A DNA stretch of 64,000 bases from Azohydromonas lata NBRC 102462 (GCF_001571085.1 NZ_BCTC01000010.1:1-64000), one strand, 5' to 3'. Shown: positions 47,481-58,166, counted from the first letter of the stretch. Translations and numbers: made by a program. The notes: generated by a model not told the origin, from the sequence alone.

Positions 47481-47999
47481 TTATTGTCCCAGCGCATCCA
47501 AGCGGGCCTCGATGTCCTCGCGAAAGCGCGCGACGAACATGAGGGCTCTGACGCGTTGGGCGGCCGTGGCGGCGTCGCCGCGTTCGTCCAGGAGCTGGCG
47601 CACCTCGTCCAGCAGCGCCCGCTCGGCGGTGCGCACTTCGTCGTCCAGCGACTCGACTTCGGCGGCGGCGTTCGCCTCCTCCAGCGTCTCGCGCCATTCC
47701 ATCTGCTGCATCAGGAAGGCCGCGGGCATGGCGGTGTTGTTGTGGGCGTCGATGGGGGCGCCGCGCAGCTCGCAGAGGTAGGCCGCGCGCGTGAGCGGGT
47801 CACGCAAGCGCCGGTAAGCCTCGTTCACACGTACCGACCATTGCATGGCCAGGCGCTGGGCGGTGGCGCCTTCGGCGGCGAAACGGTCCGGATGCACGCG
47901 GGCCTGGAGCTGGCGCCAGCAGGCGTCCAGCGCGGCGCGGTCCAGGGCGAACTTCTGCGGCAGGCCGAAGAGTGTGAAGTCGTCGTCGGTGAGGTTCAT
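47481..47999 (-). CDS. hscB: Fe-S assembly co-chaperone HscB (J protein)
   Basis: 172 residues. The J domain (1-75) contains the HPD motif in QARVHPDRF and the C-terminal helical part binds IscU. Normal length. Confidence 0.94.
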   Translation of the reverse strand: MNLTDDDFTLFGLPQKFALDRAALDACWRQLQARVHPDRFAAEGATAQRLAMQWSVRVNEAYRRLRDPLTRAAYLCELRGAPIDAHNNTAMPAAFLMQQMEWRETLEEANAAAEVESLDDEVRTAERALLDEVRQLLDERGDAATAAQRVRALMFVARFREDIEARLDALGQ

Positions 48000-48105
48000 G
48001 AACGCGGGCCGGGCCGGCGATAGGAGCGGCGCGGCGCGCGCGCATTGTCATTGACGCAATGACAGTGCCGCCCGCAGGCGGCACCGGCATACGCGAAAGG
48101 CGGGC

Positions 48106-48429
48106 TCAGACGCGGAAGGATTCACCGCAGCCGCAGCGGTCCTTCTCGCGCGGGTTGTGGAACTTGAAGCCCTCGTTGAGCCCTTCGCGCACGAAGTCCA
48201 GCTCCGTGCCGTCCAGGTAAGGCAGGCTCTTGGGGTCGATCAGGATCTTGACGCCGTGGCCTTCAAACACATGGTCCTCGGGCGCCACCTCGTCGGCGTA
48301 CTCCAGCTTGTAGGCCATGCCGGAGCAGCCGGTGGTCTTCACACCCAGCCGCACGCCCACACCCTTGCCCCGGCGTGCGAGGTAGCGGGTGACGTGGCGG
48401 GCGGCCGCTTCAGTCAGCGTGACGGCCAT
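48106..48429 (-). CDS. iscA: Iron-sulfur cluster assembly protein IscA
   Basis: 107-residue A-type carrier with the three cysteines in [15 protein letters not shown] and [12 protein letters not shown] 48429, 4 bp after the iscU stop. The short gap before hscB (48000-48105) holds no gene. Confidence 0.96.
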   Translation of the reverse strand: MAVTLTEAAARHVTRYLARRGKGVGVRLGVKTTGCSGMAYKLEYADEVAPEDHVFEGHGVKILIDPKSLPYLDGTELDFVREGLNEGFKFHNPREKDRCGCGESFRV

Positions 48430-48433
48430 GGCC

Positions 48434-48835
48434 TTATTGGGCCTTGGCCGGCGCGCCGTGCTTGGCCTTGTAGTCGTCCACCGCGGCCTTGATCGCATCT
48501 TCGGCCAGGATGGAGCAGTGGATCTTGACCGGCGGCAGCGCCAGTTCCTCGGCGATCTGGGTGTTCTTGATGGTCAGCGCCTCGTCCAGCGACTTGCCCT
48601 TGACCCACTCCGTGACCAGCGAGCTCGACGCAATGGCCGAGCCGCAGCCGTAGGTCTTGAACTTGGCGTCCTCGATCAGGCCCGTGGCCGGGTTGACCTT
48701 GATCTGCAGCTTCATCACGTCGCCGCAGGCCGGTGCACCCACCATGCCGGTACCCACCGTCTCGTCGCCCTTGCCGAAGGAGCCCACGTTGCGCGGGTTC
48801 TCGTAGTGATCCACCACTTTGTCGCTGTATGCCAT
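48434..48835 (-). CDS. iscU: Iron-sulfur cluster scaffold IscU
   Basis: 133-residue scaffold. Cluster ligands in [24 protein letters not shown] and [12 protein letters not shown], and the LPPVK motif (ALPPVKIHC) recognised by HscA. Lies 49 bp after iscS. Confidence 0.97.
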   Translation of the reverse strand: MAYSDKVVDHYENPRNVGSFGKGDETVGTGMVGAPACGDVMKLQIKVNPATGLIEDAKFKTYGCGSAIASSSLVTEWVKGKSLDEALTIKNTQIAEELALPPVKIHCSILAEDAIKAAVDDYKAKHGAPAKAQ

Positions 48836-48884
48836 GACCCTTACTCCGAATGTTTGAAAAACCGGTACGCCTTCAGCTCACGGC

Positions 48885-50105
48885 TCAATGCGCGCTCCAC
48901 TGGATCGTGCTGAGGTCCACGCCGTCTTGGTACATCTCCCACAGCGGCGAGAGCTCGCGCAGCTTGGTCACGCGCTCTCTGAGGGTGGTGACGGCGTAGT
49001 CGATCTCTTCGTCGGTCGTGAAGCGTCCAATCGTCATGCGCAGGCTGGAGTGCGCCAGCTCGTCGCTGCGACCCAGGGCGCGCAGCACGTAGCTGGGCTC
49101 CAGGCTGGCCGAAGTGCAGGCAGAGCCCGAGCTCACGGCGATACCCTTGATGCCCATGATCAGCGACTCGCCCTCGACGAAGTTGAAGCTGATGTTGAGG
49201 TTGTGCGGCACGCGCTTTTCAAGATGGCCGTTCACGAAGGTCTGCTCGATGTCCGACAGCCCCTTGAGCAGCCGCTGCTGCAGGGCGCGAATGCGCTCGT
49301 GCTCGGTGTGCATCTCTTCCTTGGCGATGCGGAAGGCCTCGCCCATGCCCACGATCTGGTGCGTGGGCAGCGTGCCGGAGCGCATGCCCCGCTCGTGGCC
49401 GCCGCCGTGCATCTGCGCTTCCAGGCGCACGCGCGGCTTGCGGCGCACGTAAAGCGCGCCTATGCCCTTGGGACCGTAGGTCTTGTGCGAAGCCAGGCTC
49501 ATCAAGTCCACGGGCAGCGTGCGCAGGTCGATCTCCACCTTGCCGGTGGCCTGTGCGGCGTCGACGTGGAAGATGATTCCGCGCTCACGGCAAATGGAGC
49601 CAATGGTCGGGATGTCCTGGATCACGCCGATCTCGTTGTTCACGAGCATGACCGACACCAGGATGGTGTCCGGGCGCAGCGCGGCCTTGAATTTCTCAAG
49701 GTCCAGCAGCCCGTCTTCCTGCACGTCCAGGTAGGTCGCCTCAAAGCCCTGACGCTCCAGCTCACGCACCGTGTCCAGCACCGCCTTGTGCTCGGTCTTG
49801 ACGGTGATGATGTGCTTGCCGCGGGTCTTGTAGAAATGCGCCGCGCCCTTGAGGGCGAGGTTGTTGGACTCGGTGGCGCCGGAGGTCCACACGATCTCGC
49901 GCGGGTCGGCGTTGATCAAGTCGGCCACCTGCGCGCGCGCCTTTTCCACAGCCTCTTCCGCTTCCCAGCCCCAGGCATGGCTGCGCGAGGCGGGGTTGCC
50001 GAAGTGCTCGCGCAGCCACGGCACCATCGCGTCCACCACGCGCGGGTCCACCGGCGTGGTGGCGCCGTAGTCCATGTAGATCGGGAAATGCGGCGTCATG
50101 TCCAT
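48885..50105 (-). CDS. iscS: Cysteine desulfurase IscS
   Basis: 406-residue PLP enzyme that supplies sulfur for clusters and tRNA thiolation. Motifs: [14 protein letters not shown], the PLP lysine in [17 protein letters not shown] and the active cysteine loop [19 protein letters not shown] second ATG two codons on is a possible start. Confidence 0.97.
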   Translation of the reverse strand: MDMTPHFPIYMDYGATTPVDPRVVDAMVPWLREHFGNPASRSHAWGWEAEEAVEKARAQVADLINADPREIVWTSGATESNNLALKGAAHFYKTRGKHIITVKTEHKAVLDTVRELERQGFEATYLDVQEDGLLDLEKFKAALRPDTILVSVMLVNNEIGVIQDIPTIGSICRERGIIFHVDAAQATGKVEIDLRTLPVDLMSLASHKTYGPKGIGALYVRRKPRVRLEAQMHGGGHERGMRSGTLPTHQIVGMGEAFRIAKEEMHTEHERIRALQQRLLKGLSDIEQTFVNGHLEKRVPHNLNISFNFVEGESLIMGIKGIAVSSGSACTSASLEPSYVLRALGRSDELAHSSLRMTIGRFTTDEEIDYAVTTLRERVTKLRELSPLWEMYQDGVDLSTIQWSAH

Positions 50106-50196
50106 GGGAAAAGAACTTCTAGTCGTGCGGTTGGGCGAGCGGCACGCCGCCCGCGGTATGGATCACGAGCCAACCCGCGTCAGGCGCGGGCCGCGC

Positions 50197-50730
50197 TCAC
50201 TTGGTGAAGGCGTTGCCCAGGGCGAAAACCGAGTTGGGCGCCGTGACCTTGATGGGCTTGACCACAGGGGTGCTGGAGATGGCGCGCTTGACAGGGGCCT
50301 CTTCCACCGACACGCCCTTGGCGATCTGGTCGTCCACGAGCTTTTGCAGCGAGATGGAATCGAGGTACTCGATCATCTTGTTGTTGAGGTTGGTCCAGAG
50401 CTCGTGCGTCATGCAGCGCCCGGAGTCCTCGCCCATGCAGTTTTCCTTGCCGCCGCAGCCCGTGGCGTCCAGCGCCTCGTCCACGGCGACGATGATGTCG
50501 GCCACGGTGATGTCCTCGGCCTTGCGGCCCAGGGAGTAGCCGCCGCCGGGGCCGCGGGTGCTCTCCACCAGCTCGTGGCGGCGCAGCTTGCCGAAGAGCT
50601 GCTCCAGGTACGACAACGAGATCTGCTGACGTTGGCTGATGGCCGCCAGCGCCACCGGGCCCGAATGCGAGCGCAGCGCCAGATCGATCATCGCGGTGAC
50701 GGCAAAACGGCCTTTGGTGGTAAGACGCAT
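50197..50730 (-). CDS. iscR: Iron-sulfur cluster regulator IscR
   Basis: 177-residue Rrf2-family repressor. The winged helix covers the first 70 residues (MRLTTKGRFAVTAMIDLAL, ISLSYLEQLFGKLRR). The 2Fe-2S site is CGGKENCMGEDSGRCMTHELW, with three cysteines and the ligand His. AGGAG precedes ATG 50730. First gene of the isc operon, acting on the site just upstream. Confidence 0.97.
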   Translation of the reverse strand: MRLTTKGRFAVTAMIDLALRSHSGPVALAAISQRQQISLSYLEQLFGKLRRHELVESTRGPGGGYSLGRKAEDITVADIIVAVDEALDATGCGGKENCMGEDSGRCMTHELWTNLNNKMIEYLDSISLQKLVDDQIAKGVSVEEAPVKRAISSTPVVKPIKVTAPNSVFALGNAFTK

Positions 50731-50843
50731 CGAAATACTCCTGCGCCGCAGCGGCGGCAATCGCTTGACCCTGTCCTCCCGCGGATCACACGGGTCGGCC
50801 GTCATGCGACCTGGGCCCTCTTTCGAGGGGCCTACACCCGGTC

Positions 50844-50868
50844 TATCCCGAGTGTTTTGGTCGATTAT
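50844..50868 (-). promoter_or_regulatory. Type-1 IscR operator overlapping the isc promoter
   Basis: On the minus strand the 25-bp site begins ATAATCGACC, has an AAAAC spacer, and ends ACTCGGGATA. It fits the known type-1 IscR pattern (ATA--YGAC ... ACTCGGGTAT). A perfect -10, TATAAT (50869-50864), with an extended TG overlaps its upstream end, so holo-IscR would block RNA polymerase. Predicted +1 is near 50857. Confidence 0.85.
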
Positions 50869-50893
50869 ACATGAAGCCTCCCTTTGGACTCAG

Positions 50894-50914
50894 GGGAACT
50901 ACGCAGAAGTTCCC
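50894..50914. repeat. Perfect 7-7-7 inverted repeat upstream of the isc promoter
   Basis: GGGAACT and AGTTCCC flank a 7-bp spacer (ACGCAGA). It lies just upstream of the isc -35 position and is not part of the IscR site. Regulator unknown. Confidence 0.6.
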
Positions 50915-51085
50915 TTAGTGCCATCAGGGTTTACACCCTGGAACGATACGCCGATTGCAGACGCTTTGCGCTGGCGCAAATCCGCGGGGAGTGCTCCATG
51001 ACCGATTGCGCACTTTGCCAGACCCTCTTGGCGGGCTTGCGCCCGCGCCAGGAGCGTGCTGCACGCCGGCCGGGTGCGCAGCGCG

Positions 51086-53257
51086 TCAGCCGCGGCCGGT
51101 GATGGGCACGACGTTGCTGTCGTGCCCGGCGGCGCCAAAGGCCTGCTCGCGCAGCAGGGCGAGCTGGTCGCGCAGCCGCGCCGCCTGCTCGAACTCCAGG
51201 TTGCGCGCGTGTTCCAGCATCTGCTTTTCCAGCAGCTTGATGCGCTTGCCCAGGTCCTTTTCGCTCATGGCCTCCACAGCGGCGGCGGCCTGGGCGTTCT
51301 TGAGATCGTCCTTGGCGGTCTTGTCGGAGACCACGCCGTCGATCATCTCGCGCACCTGCTTGCGCACCGTGCGCGGCGTGATGCCGTGCTCGGCGTTGAA
51401 CGCCTCCTGCTTGGCGCGGCGGCGCAGCGTCTCGTCGATGGCACGGCGCATGGAGTCGGTGGTCTTGTCGGCGTAGAGGATGGCCTTGCCCGAGGCGTTG
51501 CGCGCGGCACGGCCTATCGTCTGGATCAGGCTGCGCTCGGCGCGAAGAAAGCCTTCCTTGTCCGCGTCCAGGATGGCCACCAGCGACACCTCGGGAATGT
51601 CCAGGCCCTCGCGCAGCAGGTTGATGCCCACCAGCACGTCAAAGAGGCCCAGCCGCAGGTCGCGGATGATTTCCACCCGCTCCACCGTATCCACGTCGGA
51701 GTGCAGGTAGCGCACCTTCACGCCGTTGTCGGTGAGGTAGTCGGTGAGTTGCTCGGCCATGCGCTTGGTCAGCGTGGTGATGAGCACGCGCTCGTCGCGA
51801 TCGACGCGGTCGCGGATTTCCTGCAGCACGTCGTCCACCTGGTGCAGCGCGGGGCGCACCTCGATCTCCGGGTCCACCAGGCCCGTGGGCCGCACCACCT
51901 GTTCCACCACCTGGCCGGCATGGCGCTTTTCGTAGTCGGCGGGCGTGGCCGAGACGAAGACGCACTGGCGCATCTTGGTCTCGAACTCCTCGAACTTCAG
52001 CGGCCGGTTGTCCAGCGCCGAGGGCAGCCGGAAGCCGTACTCCACCAGCGTGGTCTTGCGGGCACGGTCGCCGTTGTACATGCCGCCGAACTGGCCTATG
52101 AGCACGTGCGACTCGTCGAAGAACATGAGCGCGTCGCGCGACAGGTAGTCCACCAGCGTGGGCGGCGGCGAGCCGGGCTCGGCGCCGGAGAGGTGGCGGG
52201 TGTAGTTCTCGATGCCCTTGCAGTGGCCGACCTCCTGCAGCATCTCCAGGTCGAAGCGCGTGCGCTGCTCCAGGCGCTGCGCCTCCACCAGCTTGCCCTG
52301 GGCCACGAACTCGTCCACGCGCTGGCGCAGCTCGGCCTTGATGCCCTCTATGGCGGCAAGCACGCGCTCGCGCGGCGTCACGTAGTGGCTGCTGGGATAG
52401 ACGGTGAAGCGCGGGATCTTTTGGCGGATGCGCCCGGTGAGCGGATCGAAGAGCTGCAGCGACTCGACCTCGTCGTCGAACAGCTCTATGCGTATGGCCA
52501 GCTCCGAGTGCTCGGCAGGGAAGACGTCTATCGTGTCGCCGCGCACGCGGAAGTTGCCACGGGCAAATTCCATTTCATTGCGCGCGTACTGCATGCGCAC
52601 GAGTTGGGCGATGACGTCGCGCTGGCCCATCTTGTCGCCCACGCGCAGCGTCATCACCATCTGGTGGTAGTCGGCCGGGTTGCCTATGCCGTAGATGGCC
52701 GAGACCGAGGCGACGATGATCACGTCGCGCCGCTCCAGCAGGCTTTTGGTGGCCGACAGCCGCATCTGCTCGATGTGCTCGTTGATCGCGCTGTCCTTTT
52801 CAATGAAGAGATCGCGCTGCGGCACGTAGGCCTCGGGCTGGTAGTAGTCGTAGTAGCTGACGAAGTACTCGACCGCGTTCTTGGGAAAGAACTCGCGGAA
52901 CTCGCTGTAGAGCTGTGCGGCCAGCGTCTTGTTGGGCGCGAACACGATGGCCGGCCGGCCCAGCCGGGCAATCGTGTTGGCCATGGTGAAGGTCTTGCCG
53001 GAGCCGGTGACGCCCAGCAGCGTCTGGAAGCTCAGGCCGTCCTGCACGCCTTCCACCAACTGCTCGATGGCCGCGGGCTGGTCACCCGCAGGCGGATAGG
53101 GCTGGAACAGCTCGAAGGGCGAGCCGGGATAGCGGGCGAACTCGCCCTGCGGCGCGGCCACTTCTTCCTGCGGCACCTGCTGCGGCTCCAGCGCGGCGGC
53201 GGAGCCCGGGACGGCCGAAACGGGCTGGGCGAGCTTGGCGGGCTTGGGGGAAGGCAT
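51086..53257 (-). CDS. uvrB: Excinuclease ABC subunit B
   Basis: 723-residue DNA damage-verifying helicase of nucleotide excision repair. Walker A GVTGSGKT at residues 82-89, the beta-hairpin [26 protein letters not shown] and motif [11 protein letters not shown], with a C-terminal UVR domain ([22 protein letters not shown]). It carries an extra N-terminal stretch of about 40 residues, rich in Pro/Ala/Gln, compared with E. coli UvrB (673). No LexA-like box was seen upstream. Confidence 0.96.
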   Translation of the reverse strand: MPSPKPAKLAQPVSAVPGSAAALEPQQVPQEEVAAPQGEFARYPGSPFELFQPYPPAGDQPAAIEQLVEGVQDGLSFQTLLGVTGSGKTFTMANTIARLGRPAIVFAPNKTLAAQLYSEFREFFPKNAVEYFVSYYDYYQPEAYVPQRDLFIEKDSAINEHIEQMRLSATKSLLERRDVIIVASVSAIYGIGNPADYHQMVMTLRVGDKMGQRDVIAQLVRMQYARNEMEFARGNFRVRGDTIDVFPAEHSELAIRIELFDDEVESLQLFDPLTGRIRQKIPRFTVYPSSHYVTPRERVLAAIEGIKAELRQRVDEFVAQGKLVEAQRLEQRTRFDLEMLQEVGHCKGIENYTRHLSGAEPGSPPPTLVDYLSRDALMFFDESHVLIGQFGGMYNGDRARKTTLVEYGFRLPSALDNRPLKFEEFETKMRQCVFVSATPADYEKRHAGQVVEQVVRPTGLVDPEIEVRPALHQVDDVLQEIRDRVDRDERVLITTLTKRMAEQLTDYLTDNGVKVRYLHSDVDTVERVEIIRDLRLGLFDVLVGINLLREGLDIPEVSLVAILDADKEGFLRAERSLIQTIGRAARNASGKAILYADKTTDSMRRAIDETLRRRAKQEAFNAEHGITPRTVRKQVREMIDGVVSDKTAKDDLKNAQAAAAVEAMSEKDLGKRIKLLEKQMLEHARNLEFEQAARLRDQLALLREQAFGAAGHDSNVVPITGRG

Positions 53258-53415
53258 CGGACGATCCTGGAGAAAGCGGTGAAAACGGCGGGGCGCTTAG
53301 AATTGCGCGCCTTGCGCAAATGCATCCACATGCATCCGCAGGGCAATCCGACAGCCTAGCGCATCGCCCGTTCCCACAGCGGCGGCGCTCCTCTCCCCCA
53401 TTGCTGGAAGCACCC

Positions 53416-54615
53416 ATGTCCTTGTTTGCCGCCGTCGAAATGGCCCCGCGCGACCCGATCCTGGGCCTCAACGAACAATTCGCCGCCGACCCCAACCCCG
53501 CCAAAGTGAACCTGGGCGTGGGCGTGTATTTCGACGATGAGGGCAAGCTGCCGCTTCTCAAGTGCGTCGCCGCCGCCGAAGAGCAGCTGCTGTCCGCCAA
53601 GAAGCCCCGCGGCTACCTGCCCATCGACGGCATCGCCGCTTACGACAAGGCCGTGCAAGGCCTGGTGTTCGGCGCCGAGAGCGACGCCGTCAAGGGCGGC
53701 CGCGTGGCCACCGTGCAGGCCCTGGGCGGCACCGGCGGCCTCAAGATCGGCGCCGACTTCCTCAAGCGCGTGGACCCGGCGGCCAAGGTGCTCATCAGCG
53801 ACCCGAGCTGGGAAAACCACCGCGCCCTGTTCACCAATGCGGGCTTCGAAGTCGGCACCTACCCGTATTACGACGCCGACAAGCGCGGCGTCCGCTTCGA
53901 TGACATGCTGGCCGCCCTGCAAGGTGCGCCCAAGGGCACCGTCGTGGTGCTGCACGCCTGCTGCCACAACCCCACCGGCTACGACATCACGCCTGCGCAG
54001 TGGACGCAGGTGGTGCAGGCCGTCAAGAGCGCCGGCCTGGTGGCCTTCCTGGACATGGCCTACCAAGGCTTTGGCGAAGGCATTGCCGAAGACGGCGCCG
54101 TGATCCAGCAATTCCTGGACGCGGGCATCGACTTCTTCGTCTCCACCTCGTTCTCCAAGAGCTTCTCGCTCTACGGCGAACGCGTGGGCGCGCTCAGCGT
54201 GGTGTGCGACAGCGCCGACGAGGCCGCCCGCGTGCTGAGCCAGCTCAAGATCGTCATCCGCACCAACTACTCCAACCCGCCGACCTTCGGCGCGCAGGTC
54301 GTGGCCACCGTGCTGACCACGCCCGCGCTGCGCGCGCAGTGGGAGGAAGAGCTCGCCGGCATGCGCCAGCGCATCAAGCTCATGCGTTCGCTGCTGGTGG
54401 AAAAGCTGCAGGCCGCGGGCTTGAAGCAGGACGTGTCCTACATCGTCCGCCAGAAGGGCATGTTCAGCTACTCCGGCCTGGGCAAGGAGCAGATGCAGCG
54501 CCTGCGCAGCGAGTTCGGCGTGTACGGCGTGGATTCCGGCCGCATCTGCGTGGCTGCCCTCAACACCCGCAACATCGACGCAGTGGCCTCGGCCATCGCC
54601 AAGGTCGCCGCCTGA
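53416..54615 (+). CDS. Aromatic amino acid / aspartate aminotransferase
   Basis: 399 residues of the class I aspartate/tyrosine aminotransferase family (AspC/TyrB). Motifs: DPILGLNEQFAADPNPAKVNLGVGVY (noted for the NLGVGVY end), CCHNPTGYDIT, FLDMAYQGFGEG and the PLP lysine in STSFSKSFSLYGERVG. ATG 53416 is chosen by family length, with GGAAG upstream. Divergent from uvrB. Confidence 0.93.
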   Translation: MSLFAAVEMAPRDPILGLNEQFAADPNPAKVNLGVGVYFDDEGKLPLLKCVAAAEEQLLSAKKPRGYLPIDGIAAYDKAVQGLVFGAESDAVKGGRVATVQALGGTGGLKIGADFLKRVDPAAKVLISDPSWENHRALFTNAGFEVGTYPYYDADKRGVRFDDMLAALQGAPKGTVVVLHACCHNPTGYDITPAQWTQVVQAVKSAGLVAFLDMAYQGFGEGIAEDGAVIQQFLDAGIDFFVSTSFSKSFSLYGERVGALSVVCDSADEAARVLSQLKIVIRTNYSNPPTFGAQVVATVLTTPALRAQWEEELAGMRQRIKLMRSLLVEKLQAAGLKQDVSYIVRQKGMFSYSGLGKEQMQRLRSEFGVYGVDSGRICVAALNTRNIDAVASAIAKVAA

Positions 54616-54641
54616 GCCGAAAAGGCACTGACTCAGCAGTA

Positions 54642-54670
54642 TCAAGCCGCCACCGTGGCGGCTTGATTTC
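54642..54670 (+). terminator. Intrinsic terminator after the aminotransferase
   Basis: TCAAGCCGCC, loop ACCGT, GGCGGCTTGA, then TTTCC. The stem is strong and the T-tract short. Confidence 0.7.
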
Positions 54671-54877
54671 CGTGAACTGCATCTCGCTGGGGCCGGTTTT
54701 CCGGCCCTTTGCGCATCCTTGGATTGCCACGGGGTGGCAGTCTCGCGGCCGTCCGCGCATAAAAATTGCTGCACCTGCACAAAATGAAGAAGTCCTGTCA
54801 GGTTCGGATCAATTGCGGCGCGCATGCTGCCTTACCCTCCAAGACGTCGTCCCCCATTTGCTGCGAGGTTCATCCCG

Positions 54878-56221
54878 ATGCTGTATCAGCTCTATGAAAG
54901 CCAGCGCGCCTTGATGGCGCCTTTCTCCGAGTTCGCCAGCGCGGCTTCCAAGCTGTACGACCATCCGCTGTCGCCTTTTGCGCATTCCATCCTGTCGCAG
55001 CGCATCTCCGCTGCGCTGGACCTGATGCACCGGCTGGCCAAGGACTACGAGAAGCCCCAGTTCGAAATCACCTCGGCCACCGTCAACGGCGTCGAGGTGG
55101 CCGTGCAGGAGCGCGTGGCGCTGCAAAAGCCCTTCTGCCGGCTGCTGCGCTTCAAGCGCTTCACCGACGACGTGCAGGCCCTCACCGCCATGAAGAACCA
55201 GCCCACGGTGCTGGTCGTGGCGCCGTTGTCGGGCCACCACTCCACGCTGCTGCGCGACACGGTGCGCTCGCTGCTGCATGACCACAAGGTCTACATCACC
55301 GACTGGACCGACGCGCGCATGGTGCCTGCCGAGGCCGGCCCCTTCCATCTCAACGACTACGTGGGCTATGTGCAGGATTTCATCCGCCACATCGGCCCGC
55401 AAGTTCACGTGATTTCCGTGTGCCAGCCCACCGTGCCGGTGCTGGCCGCGGTGTCGCTGCTGGCCAGCCGTAGCGAGGCCACACCACGCACCATGACCAT
55501 GATGGGCGGCCCCATCGACGCGCGCCGCTCACCCACCGCGGTGAACAACCTGGCGATGAACAAGCGCCACGAGTGGTTCGAGAACAACGTGATCTACCGC
55601 GTGCCGCCCAACTACCCCGGCGCCGGCCGCCGCGTCTACCCGGGCTTCCTGCAGCACACGGGCTTCGTGGCCATGAACCCGGACCGCCATCTGAGCTCGC
55701 ATTACGACTATTTCCTGGACCTCATCCGCGGCGACGAGGACAGCATCGAAGCCCACCGCAAGTTCTACGACGAGTACAACGCCGTGCTGGACATGCCAGC
55801 CGACTACTACCTGGAGACCATCAAGACCGTGTTCCAAGACTTCGCCCTGGTCAACGGCACCTGGATGGTCGAGGGCGAGCTGGTCAAGCCGCAGGACATC
55901 ACCACCAGCGCGCTGCTGACGGTGGAAGGCGAGCTCGACGACATCTCCGGCGCCGGCCAGACCCGTGCCGCGCACGACCTGTGCACCGGCATCCCCAAGG
56001 AGCGCCAGTTCCACTACGACGTGGAAGGCGCAGGCCACTACGGCATCTTCTCGGGCCGCCGCTGGCGCGAAAAGGTTTATCCGCAAGTGCGCGACTTCAT
56101 CGCCCGCTTCGATGCCGACCAGGGTAGCCCGGCCAAGCCCGCCGCCCTGACCGACGCGGCGGCCGAACCGCTGGCTGCGCCCACGCGCTCCAAGCGCTCC
56201 ACGACGAAAGCCGGTGCCTGA
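54878..56221 (+). CDS. phaZ: Intracellular poly(3-hydroxybutyrate) depolymerase
   Basis: 447-residue PhaZ of the type that mobilises native PHB granules. The nucleophile is a cysteine in [11 protein letters not shown] in place of the lipase-box serine, as in this intracellular family; a His lies near [16 protein letters not shown]. Early residues [15 protein letters not shown] fit family starts. A Lys/Arg/Ala-rich tail follows about residue 415. ATG 54878 with GAGG upstream. Confidence 0.93.
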   Translation: MLYQLYESQRALMAPFSEFASAASKLYDHPLSPFAHSILSQRISAALDLMHRLAKDYEKPQFEITSATVNGVEVAVQERVALQKPFCRLLRFKRFTDDVQALTAMKNQPTVLVVAPLSGHHSTLLRDTVRSLLHDHKVYITDWTDARMVPAEAGPFHLNDYVGYVQDFIRHIGPQVHVISVCQPTVPVLAAVSLLASRSEATPRTMTMMGGPIDARRSPTAVNNLAMNKRHEWFENNVIYRVPPNYPGAGRRVYPGFLQHTGFVAMNPDRHLSSHYDYFLDLIRGDEDSIEAHRKFYDEYNAVLDMPADYYLETIKTVFQDFALVNGTWMVEGELVKPQDITTSALLTVEGELDDISGAGQTRAAHDLCTGIPKERQFHYDVEGAGHYGIFSGRRWREKVYPQVRDFIARFDADQGSPAKPAALTDAAAEPLAAPTRSKRSTTKAGA

Positions 56222-56909
56222 AGCTCTGACCCCAACACCTTCGCCGTCCCCGCTGCAGGGCCTGGCCGCCGAGCTCGACGCAGCGCTGCCACAGACACAG
56301 TGCACGCGCTGCGGCTACCCCGACTGCCGCGGCTACGCCCAGGCCATCGCGCAGGGCCTGGCCGACATCGACCGCTGCCCACCCGGCGGCGCCGAAGGCG
56401 TGCGCCGGCTCGCAGTCCTCACCGGCCGCCCGGTCAAACCGCTGGACGCCGCCTGCGGCGCCGAAGTGCCACGCAAGCTGGCCTTCATCGACGAGGCCTG
56501 GTGCATCGGCTGCACGTTGTGCATCAAGGCCTGCCCGGTGGACTGCATTGCCGGCGCCAACAAGCGCATGCACACCGTCATCGAGAACGAGTGCACCGGT
56601 TGCGAGCTGTGCGTGAGCGCCTGCCCCGTGGACTGCATCGTGCTGGAAGACGTCACCACCGCCACCGGCTGGGCCGCCTGGAGCCCTGCGCAGGCCGACC
56701 ACGCCCGCGCGCGCTACGAGGAGCACCGCCGCCGGCTGGCGCGGCAGGAGGAGCAGACGCGCGAGCGCCTCATTGCCAAGGCTGAAACCAAGCTCGCCGA
56801 CCTGCCCGCCCACAGCCGGCACGAAGACCCGCAGGTGCTGGACAAGAAGCGCGCCGTCATCGAGGCCGCGCTGGCCCGCGCTCGCGCGCAACGCGCGCCG
56901 CGGGCATGA
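56214..56909 (+). CDS. rsxB: RnfB/RsxB-type electron transport ferredoxin
   Basis: 231 residues. An N-terminal Fe-S binding segment [19 protein letters not shown]...RCPPGG (the RnfB 'Fe-S' domain) is followed by two 4Fe-4S motifs, [15 protein letters not shown] and [15 protein letters not shown], and a charged helical tail. It lacks the N-terminal membrane helix of classical RnfB, and no other rnf genes are near. GTG 56214 overlaps the phaZ stop by 8 bp; the gene overlaps nth in an ATGA. Confidence 0.88.
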   Translation: MPEALTPTPSPSPLQGLAAELDAALPQTQCTRCGYPDCRGYAQAIAQGLADIDRCPPGGAEGVRRLAVLTGRPVKPLDAACGAEVPRKLAFIDEAWCIGCTLCIKACPVDCIAGANKRMHTVIENECTGCELCVSACPVDCIVLEDVTTATGWAAWSPAQADHARARYEEHRRRLARQEEQTRERLIAKAETKLADLPAHSRHEDPQVLDKKRAVIEAALARARAQRAPRA

Positions 56910-57565
56910 CGCGGAATACGGGCAGCGCCATGGACGACCAGGCCGTCGAACGTTTCTTCGCCACGCTGCGCGCCGCCAATCCGCAGCCCACCACCGAGCT
57001 GGAGTTCACCAACGTGTTCGAGCTGCTGGCGGCGGTGCTGCTGTCGGCGCAGTCCACCGACGTGGGCGTGAACAAGGCGACCCGGCGGCTCTTTCCCGTG
57101 GCCAACACGCCGCAGCGCATGCTGGCGCTGGGCATAGACGGCATCGCCGGCTACATCCGCAGCGTGGGCCTGTACCCGACCAAGGCCAAGAACCTCTGGA
57201 ACACCAGCCGCATCCTGGTCGAGCAGCATGGCGGGCGTGTGCCGCGCAGCCGCGAGGCGCTGGAGGCCCTGCCCGGCGTGGGCCGCAAGACGGCCAACGT
57301 GGTGCTCAACGTCGCCTTCGGCGAGCCCACCATGGCGGTGGACACGCACATCTTCCGCGTGGGCAACCGCACCGGGCTGGCACCCGGGCGCACGCCGCTG
57401 GAGGTCGAACAAGGCCTGCTGCGCCGCGTGCCGGCCCCGTACCGGGTGGACGCCCACCACTGGCTCATCCTGCACGGCCGCTACGTCTGCCAGGCCCGCC
57501 GCCCGCTGTGCGAGCGCTGCAGCGTGACCGATTGCTGCGACTGGTTCCAAAGCAACCGGCCCTGA
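56906..57565 (+). CDS. nth: Endonuclease III
   Basis: 219-residue DNA glycosylase/AP lyase for oxidised pyrimidines. Helix-hairpin-helix with catalytic lysine [17 protein letters not shown], catalytic Asp in AVDTHIFRV, and the 4Fe-4S loop [17 protein letters not shown]. Translationally coupled to rsxB, an arrangement found in many proteobacteria. Confidence 0.96.
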   Translation: MTRNTGSAMDDQAVERFFATLRAANPQPTTELEFTNVFELLAAVLLSAQSTDVGVNKATRRLFPVANTPQRMLALGIDGIAGYIRSVGLYPTKAKNLWNTSRILVEQHGGRVPRSREALEALPGVGRKTANVVLNVAFGEPTMAVDTHIFRVGNRTGLAPGRTPLEVEQGLLRRVPAPYRVDAHHWLILHGRYVCQARRPLCERCSVTDCCDWFQSNRP

Positions 57566-57609
57566 CGGCGCCCGGCCTACAATCCCGGCCCCACCCTGTC
57601 CGCCACGCC

Positions 57610-57819
57610 ATGCCGACCCTGGAAGAACTTGCCGAGCGCATCGAGCTGCTCGCGCACCGCCACGAGCAGCTCCAGCAAGCCCACGCCGAGCTGCAAAGGC
57701 AGCACGCCGAACTGGGCACCGAGCGCGACCAGTTGCGCTCGCGCCTGAATGCCGCGCGCTCGCGCATAGACGTCCTCATCGAGCGGCTCTCCACCACCGA
57801 TGCCGCCCGCCAGGGTTGA
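57610..57819 (+). CDS. Small coiled-coil protein (ZapB/DUF904-like)
   Basis: 69 residues, nearly all one heptad-patterned helix (LEELAERIELLAHRHEQLQQ onwards to RLNAARSRIDVLIERL). The position directly before zapA matches small ZapB-like or DUF904 proteins that often pair with it. Role in division is inferred from context. ATG 57610 follows the nth stop by 44 bp. Confidence 0.8.
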   Translation: MPTLEELAERIELLAHRHEQLQQAHAELQRQHAELGTERDQLRSRLNAARSRIDVLIERLSTTDAARQG

Positions 57820-57827
57820 GCCAAGCC

Positions 57828-58166
57828 ATGAAACAGCTCGAAGTCACCATCCTCGGCCAGAGCTACCTGCTGGGCTGCCCCGAAGGCGGCGAGCAGGCGC
57901 TGCAGGCCGCCGTCGCGCAAGTGGACCGCGAAATGACCGCCATACGCGACGCCGGCCGCATCAAGGCACGCGAGCGCATCGCCGTGCTGGCCGCGCTCAA
58001 CCTGGCCTACCAACTGGCCCAACGGCCGGCGGCTGTGCCTGCGCCCGCCGCCGAAACCGGCGATGCGGCCACCGCCGCGCAAGCCCTGCCCGCGGCGCAA
58101 TTGCAGGCGCTCATCGCCCGCATAGACCGTGCATTGGGAACGCAAGAGGCTTCGCGCACGACTTGA
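57828..58166 (+). CDS. zapA: Cell division protein ZapA
   Basis: 112-residue FtsZ-ring stabiliser, with KQLEVTILGQSYLLGCPEG at the N-terminus and RERIAVLAALNLAYQLAQ in the helix. ATG 57828 is preferred to the TTG at 57816 that overlaps the previous stop. 6S RNA follows. Confidence 0.9.
   Translation: MKQLEVTILGQSYLLGCPEGGEQALQAAVAQVDREMTAIRDAGRIKARERIAVLAALNLAYQLAQRPAAVPAPAAETGDAATAAQALPAAQLQALIARIDRALGTQEASRTT

Larger units (their letters stand above)
50731..51085. other. isc control region and uvrB 3' flank
   Basis: 355 bp between iscR and uvrB. It holds the isc promoter with its IscR operator, an inverted repeat upstream of it, and a hairpin GGCGGGC-type stem (51028-51050) after uvrB that lacks a T-tract. 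A plus-strand mini-frame (50998-51102) with a good ribosome site is treated under findings. No other gene is seen. Confidence 0.6.
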
